Positions 17,055 through 26,584 are shown, numbered from the stretch's first letter. The stretch is 64,000 nt of DNA from JAVJRN01 sp040218415 (GCA_040218415.1 JAVJRN010000081.1:62001-126000); one strand, 5' to 3'. Notes: generated by a model from the letters alone, not told the origin. A program made the numbers and translations.

Positions 17055-18296
17055 ATGATTTCTGAAAAAACCATCTTCATTGCGCTTCTTGCCATTATTA
17101 CTGCAGATTTTATTTTAGAAAGAGTACTCGCTTTTCTGAATTCAAAAAGTGCCAAATCAAAAATCCCTAATGAGTTGGAGGGAATTTACGATGAAGAGAA
17201 GTATGCCAAATCTCAAGCATATCATCGTGAAAGTGGTCGTTTCAGCTTGTGGAGCGCGACATTTAGTTTTGTTTTAACTTTTTGTGCCATTTATTTCGGT
17301 TGGTTCGGCGAATTGGATAGCTGGTTGAGAACTTTTTCGCCCTTTGAGCCAGTGACTACCTTACTTTTTTTTGGCGTATTGTTCATCTTGTCGGACTTGA
17401 TAGGCACTCCTTTTTCGATTTACAGCACGTTTGTTATCGAGGAAAAATATGGATTCAATAAAACAACCATTAAAACATACTTGGTAGACAAGCTAAAAGG
17501 CTACCTACTGACGATCATCATAGGTGGGCTTCTTTTGTCTGTCCTGATTTACTTAATTATGATTCTGGGTAGTGGTTTCTGGATTTATTTCTGGCTGGTC
17601 ATCTCTGTATTCATGCTTTTTACCAACATGTTTTATGCTACCGTGCTACTGCCACTCTTCAATAAATTAGTGCCCATGGAAGAAGGCGAGCTGAAAAACG
17701 CGATTCAAAATTATGCGGATAAGGTAAAATTCCCATTAAAAAACATCTTCGTGATAGATGGTTCAAAAAGGTCAAGCAAAGGGAACGCTTTCTTTTCAGG
17801 GTTTGGCAAACAAAAGAAAGTTGTGCTTTATGATACACTCATAGCCAAACACACGGTGGAGGAACTTACCGCCGTTTTTGCTCATGAAGTGGGGCATTAC
17901 AAGAAAAAACATATTATTCAAGGGGTGGTCATCAGTGTTTTGAGTATTGGATTTACCCTTTTCCTGCTTTCGAAAATGATTTTAAACAGTGAAGTGAGCT
18001 GGGCGATGGGTGGAGAGATCTCTGCGATTCATTTAAACATACTCGCCTTTGGTATTCTGTATTCCCCGTTAAGCCATATTATTGGCCTACTTACTAATGT
18101 GCTGAGCCGGAAAAATGAATACGAAGCGGATGCTTATGCGACCAAAACTTATGGTGGTCAGCCACTCATCGACGCACTAAAAAAGTTGAGTAGCGATCAT
18201 CTTTCAAATTTAACCCCGCATCCGGCTTACGTTTTTGTGCATTATTCACATCCACCACTTATTCAAAGAGTGAGGGCTATGAAAAAAAGTATGTAG
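17055..18296 (+). CDS. M48 family zinc metallopeptidase, Ste24/CAAX prenyl protease 1-like
   Basis: 413 residues with several membrane segments (residues about 5-25, 65-85, 100-120, 150-170, 175-200, 290-310, 325-345). The zinc motif HEVGH is at 277-281 and the third ligand lies in NEYEAD (Glu355 or Glu357 region), the Ste24/M48A pattern. Members are integral membrane proteases; bacterial ones are thought to act in membrane-protein quality control, since the prenylated CAAX substrates are eukaryotic. It begins 35 bp after the PorP gene in the same direction; co-transcription is possible but a functional tie is not shown. Confidence 0.93.
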   Translation: MISEKTIFIALLAIITADFILERVLAFLNSKSAKSKIPNELEGIYDEEKYAKSQAYHRESGRFSLWSATFSFVLTFCAIYFGWFGELDSWLRTFSPFEPVTTLLFFGVLFILSDLIGTPFSIYSTFVIEEKYGFNKTTIKTYLVDKLKGYLLTIIIGGLLLSVLIYLIMILGSGFWIYFWLVISVFMLFTNMFYATVLLPLFNKLVPMEEGELKNAIQNYADKVKFPLKNIFVIDGSKRSSKGNAFFSGFGKQKKVVLYDTLIAKHTVEELTAVFAHEVGHYKKKHIIQGVVISVLSIGFTLFLLSKMILNSEVSWAMGGEISAIHLNILAFGILYSPLSHIIGLLTNVLSRKNEYEADAYATKTYGGQPLIDALKKLSSDHLSNLTPHPAYVFVHYSHPPLIQRVRAMKKSM

Positions 18297-18385
18297 CCTT
18301 TGAATGATCACAAATCTTACTCTTCACATGGGTTGGTGATAATAAGATTTTCATTTGAGATGAAAATAGAAGCCTTTTTTACTGA

Positions 18386-19450
18386 TCAAATAAAGTCAAT
18401 TTCCGCTCTGAATGGGAATTTCATCAGATATTTATGAGCGTCTCCTACAGTCATTTCTTTATTAATAATCTTATACAAAGTCTCAGTGATAGGACACCTT
18501 ACCTTGTAAGTTTTAGAAAGATCATTGATGATATCTATGGTTTTCACTCCCTCAGCAATTTCCTCCATAGAATCAATAATATTGGAGATATCCTCACCCT
18601 GAGCAAGTCTAAATCCGACGGAGTAGTTTCTACTCAGACTACTTGCGCTAGTGGCAATAAGGTCACCCACTCCTGCTAATCCTAAAAATGCTTGTGCATT
18701 GCCTCCAAGTGCTTTTCCGATATGCACCATCTCGACCAAACCTCTGCTGATAAATAAAGCTCTAGCATTGTCGCCAAGTTTCAGTCCCGCGATGGTTCCT
18801 GCTCCTACGGCGATTATGTTTTTAAGAATGCCGCAAAGTTCGATTCCTATCAGGTCATTGCTTCCATAAATCAAGAAACGATCGTTTCTAAGAAGATTCT
18901 GTCCAATACGAATAACTTCATCAAAGTGGCTGGCAACTACGGTTGCTGCGGGTTTCCTTTCACTTATTTCCTTGGCTAGATTGGGGCCCGCAAGACAACC
19001 AACTCGCACTACAGAACTTTCTTCTAAGATCACCTCGCTCATGGTGCGTACATGATCACGAGAAAGTGGATTTTGAGCGTCGATTTTCGAGGGGTCAGAC
19101 ACGTTTAAGTCAAAACCTTTCGTACCGTGTATCAAAATATGATAAGGCTTCAGGTAAGGGCTCAATCCTCTGATCATTGATCGAAAGTTGGCGGAAGGAA
19201 CCATTGGAAATATTACTTCACAGTTCGTGGCTATTTCTTCAAAACTATTGGATACCTGGATGTTGCTCTGAAGTTGTTGACCACTGCTTGTTCGCGTTTC
19301 TGCGATAGCTTTGGCGCGCTCAGGTCGGTGTGAGTAAAGAAATACCGACTGGTTATTTTCAGCAAGAATATTGGCCATAGCCGTGCCGAAGCTTCCAGCT
19401 CCTACAACACCAACGGGTTTTTTAGAGGTGTTTTTCGAGTTCATAGCCAT
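18386..19450 (-). CDS. gpsA: Glycerol-3-phosphate dehydrogenase [NAD(P)+]
   Basis: 354 residues; reduces dihydroxyacetone phosphate to sn-glycerol 3-phosphate for phospholipid synthesis. The N-terminal Rossmann motif VGAGSFGTAMA, the catalytic-lysine segment ILKNIIAVGAGTIAGL and the substrate segment GDNARALFISRGLVEM are clear. The start lies inside the end of the upstream acyltransferase gene (29 bp overlap, or 23 bp with the second ATG), so the two are translationally coupled. The neighbour uses glycerol 3-phosphate as acceptor, so the pair would make and then acylate the glycerol backbone. Confidence 0.96.
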   Translation of the reverse strand: MAMNSKNTSKKPVGVVGAGSFGTAMANILAENNQSVFLYSHRPERAKAIAETRTSSGQQLQSNIQVSNSFEEIATNCEVIFPMVPSANFRSMIRGLSPYLKPYHILIHGTKGFDLNVSDPSKIDAQNPLSRDHVRTMSEVILEESSVVRVGCLAGPNLAKEISERKPAATVVASHFDEVIRIGQNLLRNDRFLIYGSNDLIGIELCGILKNIIAVGAGTIAGLKLGDNARALFISRGLVEMVHIGKALGGNAQAFLGLAGVGDLIATSASSLSRNYSVGFRLAQGEDISNIIDSMEEIAEGVKTIDIINDLSKTYKVRCPITETLYKIINKEMTVGDAHKYLMKFPFRAEIDFI

Positions 19451-21104
19451 CCATTCTATTATGATAATAATATAGCGTATTCATATCCTGAACGATGATT
19501 TTATTTCCGTCCTTACTTTTTATTAATGGGCGCTGGGCGTGGTACATGCCTACGTTATTGATGCCAAGTTCTATGCTTTCATCAGCTTTGTAATGCATGT
19601 GACCTGCAATCTCTACTTTTTGTTTGCTGTGTAGCTTCATTAAGCGTTTTCGCAGCTTTTTGTATGCTTTTTTAAACTCCCAATAATCGATTTCTAGGTC
19701 GTCATCATGAAGTCTTAGAAGGCTGTAAAGGTCAAGTTTTGGGTTTTTTCGTTGCAGCATTTTAAAAGCCGTAAAAGCAACCAAGTGACTGGAAAAAACC
19801 CTGTTGTATTTATGAAATTCCTCTACAATTCGCTTGGCAAGGATTCTGACATATTCTTGCTCTCTTTGTTTGTCATAATTTATTTTCCCGTTGCTCACGA
19901 AATAATCTCTTGGGTCAATTTGATTGCCATTAGCATCCAAACTTACGCCCTCGTCATTGACGTAGTTACCCAAAATATCCATGCCCTTTCCAATGCTGAC
20001 CGATATATCAGATCCTTTGGTGAAAAACTTGAACAAAAAAGTGGCGATTCTATACGTGGTAGTAAACTCGTCGTTTTCCTTATAATACCTTTCCTGACCT
20101 GTAGCTTTCAAGTGATCGTTGATCAGTGAAGGTGCTTCCAGCGTGAAATGATAGTTTAAAACAACAGGAACGATAAAAATTTTCTTGGCAGGTTTTCCTT
20201 CTGTTTCTTCTTGATAGGAAATTCTTTGCGCTTCAATTGTGGTTCCTAAAAGTCCCAGTTTCAAGGCTTTTTCGATATGACCTGACCGTGATCGTGTTCC
20301 GCCCGGGAAAAATAAACTATGGCAGCCTTTTCGTAGGGCGAGACTTGAATAAGTCTTGAGCGCTTCTAAATACACTGGATTTTTCTTTCTTCGGTCTACC
20401 TTGTAAGCGCCTAAGCTATTCATGAAATAGGCGAATATTTTAAGGTTAAAAAGGTTGAGGCCAGCCCCATAAATGAATGCAGGAAGCCCTAAAAATTGAA
20501 TAACCCAGCCAATAAGAATGGAATCAAGGTTGCTGAAATGAGTGGGAACCATGACCACCGTGCCAATTTTTGCGAGTTTTCGAATATGCTCCGGCTGACC
20601 TTCAATGTGTATCTTGTCGTCAAGGTCTAGTTGGCGGCTAAATAAGGACGTAAATCCTTTGACGCGAGCCGCATTCAGCAAGCGAGCAAAGCCAAATGTG
20701 GTGAATTTTTTAGCAAAACTGTAAGAGTTTCTCTTGAAGCTACCCGCTATTTCGTCTGCATATCTGTGAATAATTTGCCTGAGTATCGTCTCTTCAATGG
20801 CCTTTGATTCAATGACGGGGAGCTGATGACTGTCTAGTAATCTTTTTTGAATACTCGCCCAAAAGGTTTTATCGTCTTGAGGATCGACACGCCATGGATT
20901 GGTTTTTACTCTAAGTTTTTCGCGATACACAGTCATTTCGAGTTCTTCCCTCAATGACCTTCCTCTGGTAATTTGCTGAAGGTTTTTGAAGGTTTCATCC
21001 GTAACCTCTTCAATAAATTCTTTTCTGTGTTTCGCAAGTTGAACAATTGGCCACTGCTGTGTCCTAGGAATAATTTCTGGATATTTTACCTTCTTTCGAC
21101 TCAT
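19422..21104 (-). CDS. PlsB-like glycerol-3-phosphate/1-acylglycerol-3-phosphate acyltransferase
   Basis: 560 residues. Acyltransferase block I HFSNLD (H-x4-D, His189 and Asp194), block II LGAYKVDRR (231-239) and block III FFPGGTRSRSG (265-275) match the PlsB/PlsC superfamily; block III resembles the GGRSRTG of PlsB. No clear transmembrane helix outside a hydrophobic stretch around 195-230, so it is probably membrane-associated. The long N- and C-terminal extensions suggest a glycerol-3-phosphate acyltransferase rather than a small PlsC. It is directly upstream of and overlaps gpsA, whose product is glycerol 3-phosphate, which supports this substrate. Which position on the glycerol it acylates cannot be settled by eye. 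Confidence 0.88.
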   Translation of the reverse strand: MSRKKVKYPEIIPRTQQWPIVQLAKHRKEFIEEVTDETFKNLQQITRGRSLREELEMTVYREKLRVKTNPWRVDPQDDKTFWASIQKRLLDSHQLPVIESKAIEETILRQIIHRYADEIAGSFKRNSYSFAKKFTTFGFARLLNAARVKGFTSLFSRQLDLDDKIHIEGQPEHIRKLAKIGTVVMVPTHFSNLDSILIGWVIQFLGLPAFIYGAGLNLFNLKIFAYFMNSLGAYKVDRRKKNPVYLEALKTYSSLALRKGCHSLFFPGGTRSRSGHIEKALKLGLLGTTIEAQRISYQEETEGKPAKKIFIVPVVLNYHFTLEAPSLINDHLKATGQERYYKENDEFTTTYRIATFLFKFFTKGSDISVSIGKGMDILGNYVNDEGVSLDANGNQIDPRDYFVSNGKINYDKQREQEYVRILAKRIVEEFHKYNRVFSSHLVAFTAFKMLQRKNPKLDLYSLLRLHDDDLEIDYWEFKKAYKKLRKRLMKLHSKQKVEIAGHMHYKADESIELGINNVGMYHAQRPLIKSKDGNKIIVQDMNTLYYYHNRMDGYELEKHL

Positions 21105-21146
21105 TCAACCAATTATTGGATCGCAAAATAGCAGATAATTTTATTC

Positions 21147-22037
21147 TTAATCTAAATAAATTGCTCCTTTACCGACATAAACACAATGACCGCCAACGTT
21201 TATAGAGGTAAAACTTTGACCATTTTTCGTTACATCTAGGTGTATTTGGCTTGGTCTTCCCATTTCATAGCCTTGAAAACTTATGGTCGGCATTTTTACC
21301 AAGTCATAATGACTTAGATAAGCCGCCAATGGTCCATTGGCTGAACCAGTTGCCGGATCTTCCACAATCCCAAGGTGAGGTGCAAACATGCGGCCTTGTA
21401 CACCACATTCTATGACTCCATGAGTGGTAAAGGGATAAATTAATATGTCATTAATTTCCTGACAAAGTTTTTCCCAATGGGTCATGTTGAATTTAATCTT
21501 TTCAAGAACTTCGATTCCTTTCAATGGAATAAGTAGTGTGTTGTTGCCGCAACTCACTTCTTGTATAGGCAAGTTGTCGATCTCAGTAGTGCTGATGGAT
21601 AACATGTTGGCAATTAATGCTTTTTTATCCTCGTGGGTAGCGCCGAAAGTGGGGAGTGGCTGATGCATGTTGATAAATGGAACGTTATCATTTTTATAGG
21701 TAATGTCCACGTTAATTAAACCCACTTTTTGATTGAGTGAAATTGTTTGTCTCTTCTTATTTGATTGAATTATTTCTCTGGAAAGATAAAATGCTGCGCC
21801 TATGGTGGGATGACCTGCCGTTTGAAGTTCTTTGCCCGGAGTGAAAATCCGCATCGACCAGTGCTCATTTTTGTCGGGTGGATAAAGAAATACCGTTTCT
21901 GATAGATTTAATTCTTGAGTGATTTTTTGAAGGAAATCTTCCTTTATGGCTCTAGCATCGGGAAATATTGCCAAAGGGTTGCCGCCAAACCTAATATTGG
22001 TAAAGACATCAATAAGGTGATAATTGACTTCAGTCAT
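21147..22037 (-). CDS. PhzF-family isomerase/epimerase-like protein
   Basis: 296 residues with the PhzF (diaminopimelate-epimerase-like) fold. Visible signatures are FTNIRFGGNPLAIF near the N-terminus, the general acid/base glutamate Glu47 in NLSETVF, TAGHPTIGAAF, and GIVEDPATGSANGP in the second half. PhzF itself isomerises a phenazine precursor, but most family members stand alone, as here, and have unknown substrates. No other phenazine genes are nearby. It is followed 43 bp later on the same strand by the acyltransferase gene, which may place it at the head of that operon. Confidence 0.92.
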   Translation of the reverse strand: MTEVNYHLIDVFTNIRFGGNPLAIFPDARAIKEDFLQKITQELNLSETVFLYPPDKNEHWSMRIFTPGKELQTAGHPTIGAAFYLSREIIQSNKKRQTISLNQKVGLINVDITYKNDNVPFINMHQPLPTFGATHEDKKALIANMLSISTTEIDNLPIQEVSCGNNTLLIPLKGIEVLEKIKFNMTHWEKLCQEINDILIYPFTTHGVIECGVQGRMFAPHLGIVEDPATGSANGPLAAYLSHYDLVKMPTISFQGYEMGRPSQIHLDVTKNGQSFTSINVGGHCVYVGKGAIYLD

Positions 22038-22129
22038 ATAAATGGAAAGAAATTGTTGAACACATTCAATACTAAATCTAATAGAAATACCTCATAATGA
22101 ACAAATAGCCTCTACTAACTGTAATGAGG

Positions 22130-22160
22130 TTTGTTATGAAAAATCTTAGGACTAATATTG
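22130..22160 (+). promoter_or_regulatory. Candidate promoter for the polyprenyl synthase gene
   Basis: TTTG at 22130-22133, a 19-base spacer, then TAATATTG (one mismatch to TAnnTTTG) at 22153-22160. It lies about 15 bases before the ATG, giving a very short leader. Confidence 0.4.
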
Positions 22161-22174
22161 TGCATTGAAATTCC

Positions 22175-23149
22175 ATGAGCCTAAATCTTAACGATATCCA
22201 ATCACCTGTCGCAATAGAAATGCGTGATTTCGAAAAGAAATTTCGTGGTTCAATGAAGAGTAATGTCATGCTTCTCGATAAAATCACGAATTATATCGTT
22301 CGTAGGAAGGGAAAGCAAATGAGGCCACTTTTCGTATTTCTAAGTGCTGGCGCAACAAGTGGGATTCAGGAATGCACTTATCGAGGTGCAGCACTTATAG
22401 AATTACTACACACCGCCACTTTGGTGCACGATGACGTGGTAGACGATTCCCATTATCGCCGAGGGTTCTTTTCAATCAATGCTTTATGGAAGAATAAAAT
22501 TGCCGTATTGGTCGGTGACTTTTTGCTTTCCAGAGGGTTATTATTGTCCTTGGAAAATGACGACTATGACCTTCTGAAAATTGTATCCTTGGCTGTGAAA
22601 GAAATGAGCGAAGGAGAACTGCTCCAAATGGAAAAGGCTCGAAAACTCGATATTACTGAAGCGGTGTATTATGAGATAATTCAGCAAAAAACAGCCAGCT
22701 TAATCACTGCTTGTTGTAGAGTAGGTGCCACTTCAGCAGGAGCCGATAGTGCAGTAGTTGCTAAGATGACGGAATTTGGTCGAAATGTAGGGATGGCCTT
22801 TCAAATAAAAGACGACCTTTTTGATTACGGAACTTACGCCATAGGCAAGCCTACAGGGATCGATATTAAAGAGAAAAAAATGACCCTTCCGCTTATATAT
22901 GCCCTGAATCACAGCGAGAGATCGGAGAAAAAGCGCATCATGCGGTTGATAAAAAAAGGAGAAAAAGATGATAAGGCGGTTGCTGAGGTCATAAGCTACG
23001 TAAAATCCTCTGGTGGTATTTCTTACGCCATTGAAGTAATGAACAAATACCATGACAAGGCCAAAGAAGCTTTATCATCGCTACCTGACTCTTCCTATAA
23101 AACATCCTTGTATCAATTAGTACAATACACCATCGACAGGTCAAAATAG
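22175..23149 (+). CDS. Polyprenyl diphosphate synthase (octaprenyl/heptaprenyl type, IspB-like)
   Basis: 324 residues; a trans-prenyltransferase that extends farnesyl diphosphate with isopentenyl diphosphate. The first aspartate-rich motif is DDVVDD (86-91, after LVH), the second is DDLFD (213-217), and KGKQMRPLF supplies the diphosphate-binding basic patch (45-53). In Bacteroidota such enzymes supply the side chain of menaquinone. Chain length cannot be read with certainty. It is transcribed alone from a short divergent region shared with the PhzF gene. Confidence 0.93.
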   Translation: MSLNLNDIQSPVAIEMRDFEKKFRGSMKSNVMLLDKITNYIVRRKGKQMRPLFVFLSAGATSGIQECTYRGAALIELLHTATLVHDDVVDDSHYRRGFFSINALWKNKIAVLVGDFLLSRGLLLSLENDDYDLLKIVSLAVKEMSEGELLQMEKARKLDITEAVYYEIIQQKTASLITACCRVGATSAGADSAVVAKMTEFGRNVGMAFQIKDDLFDYGTYAIGKPTGIDIKEKKMTLPLIYALNHSERSEKKRIMRLIKKGEKDDKAVAEVISYVKSSGGISYAIEVMNKYHDKAKEALSSLPDSSYKTSLYQLVQYTIDRSK

Positions 23150-23322
23150 GCCAGCCTACACCTTTATCTCTGCCTAAAGGGCATCTTTAGGTTTTTACTC
23201 ACATTGATTTATTCAAAAATAGCGCTAAGTGTTTAATAAATAATGAGTTCTATGAGAACGAACCATTGTCTTTTGACTGGCTATTTAAAGGAAGCGCTAA
23301 GCGTTCATTAGGATATAATTAG

Positions 23323-23355
23323 TCAATCTAAGAAATATTACGGTTCGTCGAAAAT
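23323..23355 (+). repeat. Leader segment shared with the second paralogue (copy 1)
   Basis: The stretch TCAATCTAAG-AATA...CCGAAAAT-like lies 110 bp before the start of the first tandem paralogue and aligns, with several mismatches and small gaps, to 25122-25156 ahead of the second. The non-coding leader therefore seems to have been duplicated along with the gene. Confidence 0.45.
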
Positions 23356-23432
23356 GCTGTAAACCAGTGAGTTATACTCTCTAGTAGATGTTTAAAAAGC
23401 GTACATTACTACACTTTAAGATTCATTCGATT

Positions 23433-24629
23433 ATGGGAAGGTTAGGCGCATTTTTTTTAGGTTTCATTTTATTGCTTATTAGTAGCGAGGTGTTTGGTCA
23501 ATGTCCCGCTGAAATTCCGACTAGTGGAGGTACCATAAGTGCCACGGTTACACTTACGACTGATTGTGTTGTAACTGTAACTGGCCCCCAAGTTGAACTT
23601 TTACTAACTAATAAAAATTTAACGATCGCCGCTGGAGCTAGCTTGACAGTCATTGGTGATTTCCGGATAACTAATGGAGGCGGTAGAATTACTGTTAACG
23701 GAATTTTGGATGTTTCGGGAAATTTTACAAATGAAGGAAATGGAGATATAGGAGCTAATGGAATTGTAAAAGTAGGTGGTGATTTTACACTTGGCGGCCA
23801 AAGTACTTTGACTGTTTCGGGTGGACTTTCCGTAGTGGGTACCGTTGATCTGACTTCAGGAAAAACCGCAACTATAACTGGGGTGCTTTCAGCCGGAACT
23901 TTAACAGGCACAACACCTGTTTCCGTAGATGGAGGTACAATATATGTCGAAAATGGAATTCCAGCTACGGTTACTCTTGTAGGAACACCTCCAGATGCAG
24001 ATTGTACAAATAATTGCTGTGGTACAAATTGCAATACTGGTGGAACCGATTTAAGTGACACGGGAAATGAAACATTACCTATCGAGCTATCCAGCTTTGA
24101 TGTTATTGCTAGGGATACTTATGTAGAAATTCAATGGGTTTCTCAGACCGAGCTTAATAATGACTTTTATGAATTGGAGCGTGCTGTTAGTGGTGCGGAA
24201 TTTTCTGTGATTGCCCGGCTTGAAGGCGCGGGAACAAGCCGTACGCCAATTTCATATTCCTACCAAGACTATAGCAGTATAGTTGGCTTGGTTTATTACC
24301 GGTTGAAGCAAACCGATTATGATGGTGAGTACGAATACTTTGATGTAAAAGCTTTTGACGCATCAGGTATCTCGGTACGAAGGATCCAGATAATGCCAAA
24401 CAGGGCTCAGTCGGGCAATAAAATCAAAATAGCAGGTCTTCCTATTTTGGATGAGTCGATACGACTGCAGCTTGTTGATCTTTCAGGTAAAAATTCCTTT
24501 AATATTGAAATAAGACCAGATTTCGGTCAAAATGCCTTTGTGGTACCTAATGTGAACAGCGGAGTTTACATTTTGATAGGGGAAGCCTATGGTCTTGAGA
24601 TACGAAAAAGGATGATTATTTCTCAATAA
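23433..24629 (+). CDS. Secreted beta-repeat protein with T9SS-type C-terminal domain, paralogue 1
   Basis: 398 residues from the chosen start; an ATG 15 codons upstream is less likely because this ATG gives a signal peptide (ending SSEVFGQ) exactly as long as that of the neighbouring paralogue. After the signal come short tandem beta repeats (LTVIGDF, ITVNGILDVSGNF, IVKVGGDF), suggesting a right-handed beta-helix, then a Cys-rich link (CTNNCCGTNC), then a domain beginning LPIELSSFDV and ending with a type A T9SS-like tail (GVYILIGEAYG). A run of more than 30 residues around WVSQTELNNDFYELERAVSG is identical in the paralogue at 25240, so the duplication is recent or kept alike by gene conversion. 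Ligand and role are unknown. Confidence 0.82.
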   Translation: MGRLGAFFLGFILLLISSEVFGQCPAEIPTSGGTISATVTLTTDCVVTVTGPQVELLLTNKNLTIAAGASLTVIGDFRITNGGGRITVNGILDVSGNFTNEGNGDIGANGIVKVGGDFTLGGQSTLTVSGGLSVVGTVDLTSGKTATITGVLSAGTLTGTTPVSVDGGTIYVENGIPATVTLVGTPPDADCTNNCCGTNCNTGGTDLSDTGNETLPIELSSFDVIARDTYVEIQWVSQTELNNDFYELERAVSGAEFSVIARLEGAGTSRTPISYSYQDYSSIVGLVYYRLKQTDYDGEYEYFDVKAFDASGISVRRIQIMPNRAQSGNKIKIAGLPILDESIRLQLVDLSGKNSFNIEIRPDFGQNAFVVPNVNSGVYILIGEAYGLEIRKRMIISQ

Positions 24630-25239
24630 TAATTTCATACAACCAAAATGTGTTGGTTTTGCTAATAATAGTAAAACGAATAGCGATAGCTCGAAATTTA
24701 AGCGCTCATCCATCAACCCTCTTTAAACTATTTGATTCTACTATCTACTAGAGAAGGTTCTCACTTGGATTACGACGTTTTGTGAATTGCATTTTTCTAT
24801 GTTCAATGAAACATCTTTGCGGATGATTTTATTGAATGTTCCCTCGTTATTTCTTGGATTCCGGCAGATTAAAGTAGCGCTTTGAGATCGCTGATCTTGA
24901 CTTTTGTCATGATACAAATTTGCATACAAATACCTTTTGATTTAAACAATCGTACAGACGTGATGTTATAAAAACAACTAATTATAATCATCTGAGAGTT
25001 AACCTTCTGTATTTTAAGTGTTTGCACATTTGTATAGGTAAAGTATAACTAGAGGAAATTCACTAATACTCAATGTAATAGCAGACCATGTGATGGATAT
25101 CTTTGATGATTAAAGAATAGATCAATCTAAGCAATAGAAAGATTTACCGAAAATATGACCACAATCATATAATTGTCTTTCAAATTAAACTTAAAAATCG
25201 GTTCCTTTACATTTCATTTCGATATATACGAATACTGCC
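24630..25239. other. 610-bp gap between the tandem paralogues
   Basis: No convincing gene. A weak hairpin (AACCAA at 24641 / TTGGTT at 24653, then T-rich) may end transcription of paralogue 1. The right part holds the duplicated leader. A short minus-strand frame at 24741-24929 has no recognisable features. Confidence 0.5.
25122..25156 (+). repeat. Leader segment shared with the first paralogue (copy 2)
   Basis: Matches the segment at 23323-23355 with mismatches and small gaps, and lies 118 bp before the start of paralogue 2, nearly the same distance as copy 1 from its gene. Confidence 0.45.
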
Positions 25240-26511
25240 ATGTTCAAATTCAGTAAATTTTTTTTCGGTTTTCTCGTACTGTTCTTTAGTAGCGAGGTTT
25301 TTGGGCAATGTCCGCCATCGGGTGGAGGATCTTTCACTGGCACTATTACAACTACCTGCGTGGTGAATGGTAATCTTGAGCAGGGAAATGGCGATCTAAC
25401 TATTGGTGCAGGCGGCAATCTGACAATTAATGGTAGTTTTCTTATCGATAACAATAGAACCTTTACAGTTACAGGGGGAGGTGTGTTTACCACGACTGGA
25501 GATTTTACTAGTGGAAAAAATGCTGACCTACAATTTCTTGATGGTGAAATCAATATTGGTGGGAATTTAGATAGTCAAGGAAATGGAACTATTGATGCGG
25601 ATGGAGTCGTGAAAGTAACCGGTGATTTTACTACCGGTGGTGGTGATATTAATATTGGAGGTGGGCTTGCTGTTGGAGGCACAGCAACTTTCAACAGTAA
25701 CGGTGCTAGCTCAACTGTTAATGTAGAACCAGGTGCTGTTATTCAGGCCACAACCTTAGTGAATGATTTAGCGGATAATAATTTTACGATTGAAGAGGGA
25801 GGGACGATCTACGTACCGAATGGTATTCCTACAAGTCCTACTATAGTCCTCGAAGGTACACCTAAAGATAATAATTGTTTAAACAATTGTTGTGGTGCGC
25901 AGTGTACTCCTGAGGGTTCTGGAGGTGGAGATGCTTTAACCGGAACAGGTAACGAAGTATTACCTATTCAATTATCGAGTTTCGATTTAGTTAAAAAAGA
26001 AACTTATGTAGAGATCCAATGGGTATCTCAGACGGAGTTGAATAATGATTTTTATGAATTGGAGCGTGCAGTCAGCGGAGCGGAGTTTTCGGTGATCGCC
26101 AAAATTAATGGCGCAGGAAACAGCCAGTCACCCATTGCTTATTCTTACCATGATTACATAAACAATGATGGCTTGGTATACTACCGATTGAAGCAAACCG
26201 ATTACGATGGAAAATTCGAATACTTTGATATCAAGACCATAGATGCTTCAGACCTTAGTGCAAGTAAGATTAAGATCATGCCAAACAGCGCTAGGTCGGG
26301 TAGCAGAGTGAAAATAGTGGGACTTCCTGTGTCGGATGGGCGAGTTGAATTACAACTCTTCGACCTTGCAGGTAGAAATTCTTTTCAAATTGAGATAGAA
26401 CTAGAGCTGGGGCAGCACTCGTTTGTTATGCCCAATATACAAAGCGGCATTTATATATTGGTAGGTGAAGCCTATGGTATTCAAATCCGTGAAAGGGTAA
26501 TCGCACAATAA
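25240..26511 (+). CDS. Secreted beta-repeat protein with T9SS-type C-terminal domain, paralogue 2
   Basis: 423 residues. Signal peptide ending SSEVFGQ, then repeated short beta motifs (LTIGAGGNLTINGSF, GEINIGGNLDSQGNG, VVKVTGDF), a Cys-rich link (CLNNCCGAQC), LPIQLSSFDL, and a type A T9SS-like C-terminal domain ending GIYILVGEAYG. It shares the layout and long identical stretches with the gene at 23433, while the N-terminal repeat region has diverged in number and sequence of repeats. The pattern suits a surface-exposed binding region that varies on a conserved export domain. A very strong palindromic terminator follows. Confidence 0.82.
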   Translation: MFKFSKFFFGFLVLFFSSEVFGQCPPSGGGSFTGTITTTCVVNGNLEQGNGDLTIGAGGNLTINGSFLIDNNRTFTVTGGGVFTTTGDFTSGKNADLQFLDGEINIGGNLDSQGNGTIDADGVVKVTGDFTTGGGDINIGGGLAVGGTATFNSNGASSTVNVEPGAVIQATTLVNDLADNNFTIEEGGTIYVPNGIPTSPTIVLEGTPKDNNCLNNCCGAQCTPEGSGGGDALTGTGNEVLPIQLSSFDLVKKETYVEIQWVSQTELNNDFYELERAVSGAEFSVIAKINGAGNSQSPIAYSYHDYINNDGLVYYRLKQTDYDGKFEYFDIKTIDASDLSASKIKIMPNSARSGSRVKIVGLPVSDGRVELQLFDLAGRNSFQIEIELELGQHSFVMPNIQSGIYILVGEAYGIQIRERVIAQ

Positions 26512-26540
26512 TCTGTTAAGTAGCTGGCCAGTTGGTCATC

Positions 26541-26584
26541 AAAAAAGCCAGATCTAAATATTAATATTTAGATCTGGCTTTTTT
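26541..26584. terminator. Perfect 44-bp palindromic terminator
   Basis: Two 22-base arms without any loop or mismatch, AAAAAAGCCAGATCTAAATA... and its complement, ending in six T. Folded as a hairpin it has a GCCAGATC stem core and U-run on either strand, so it can end transcription from both directions. Confidence 0.9.

Noticed and set aside
23220..23310. AGCGCTAAG repeats near 23220 and 23294, also near 6525 and 40730
   Set aside because: Short and scattered with no consistent position relative to genes; may be chance.
23498..24061. Long minus-strand frame (187 codons) opposite the first beta-repeat paralogue
   Set aside because: It is opposite a clear gene with signal peptide and paralogue support; its Pro/Val-rich product has no motif.
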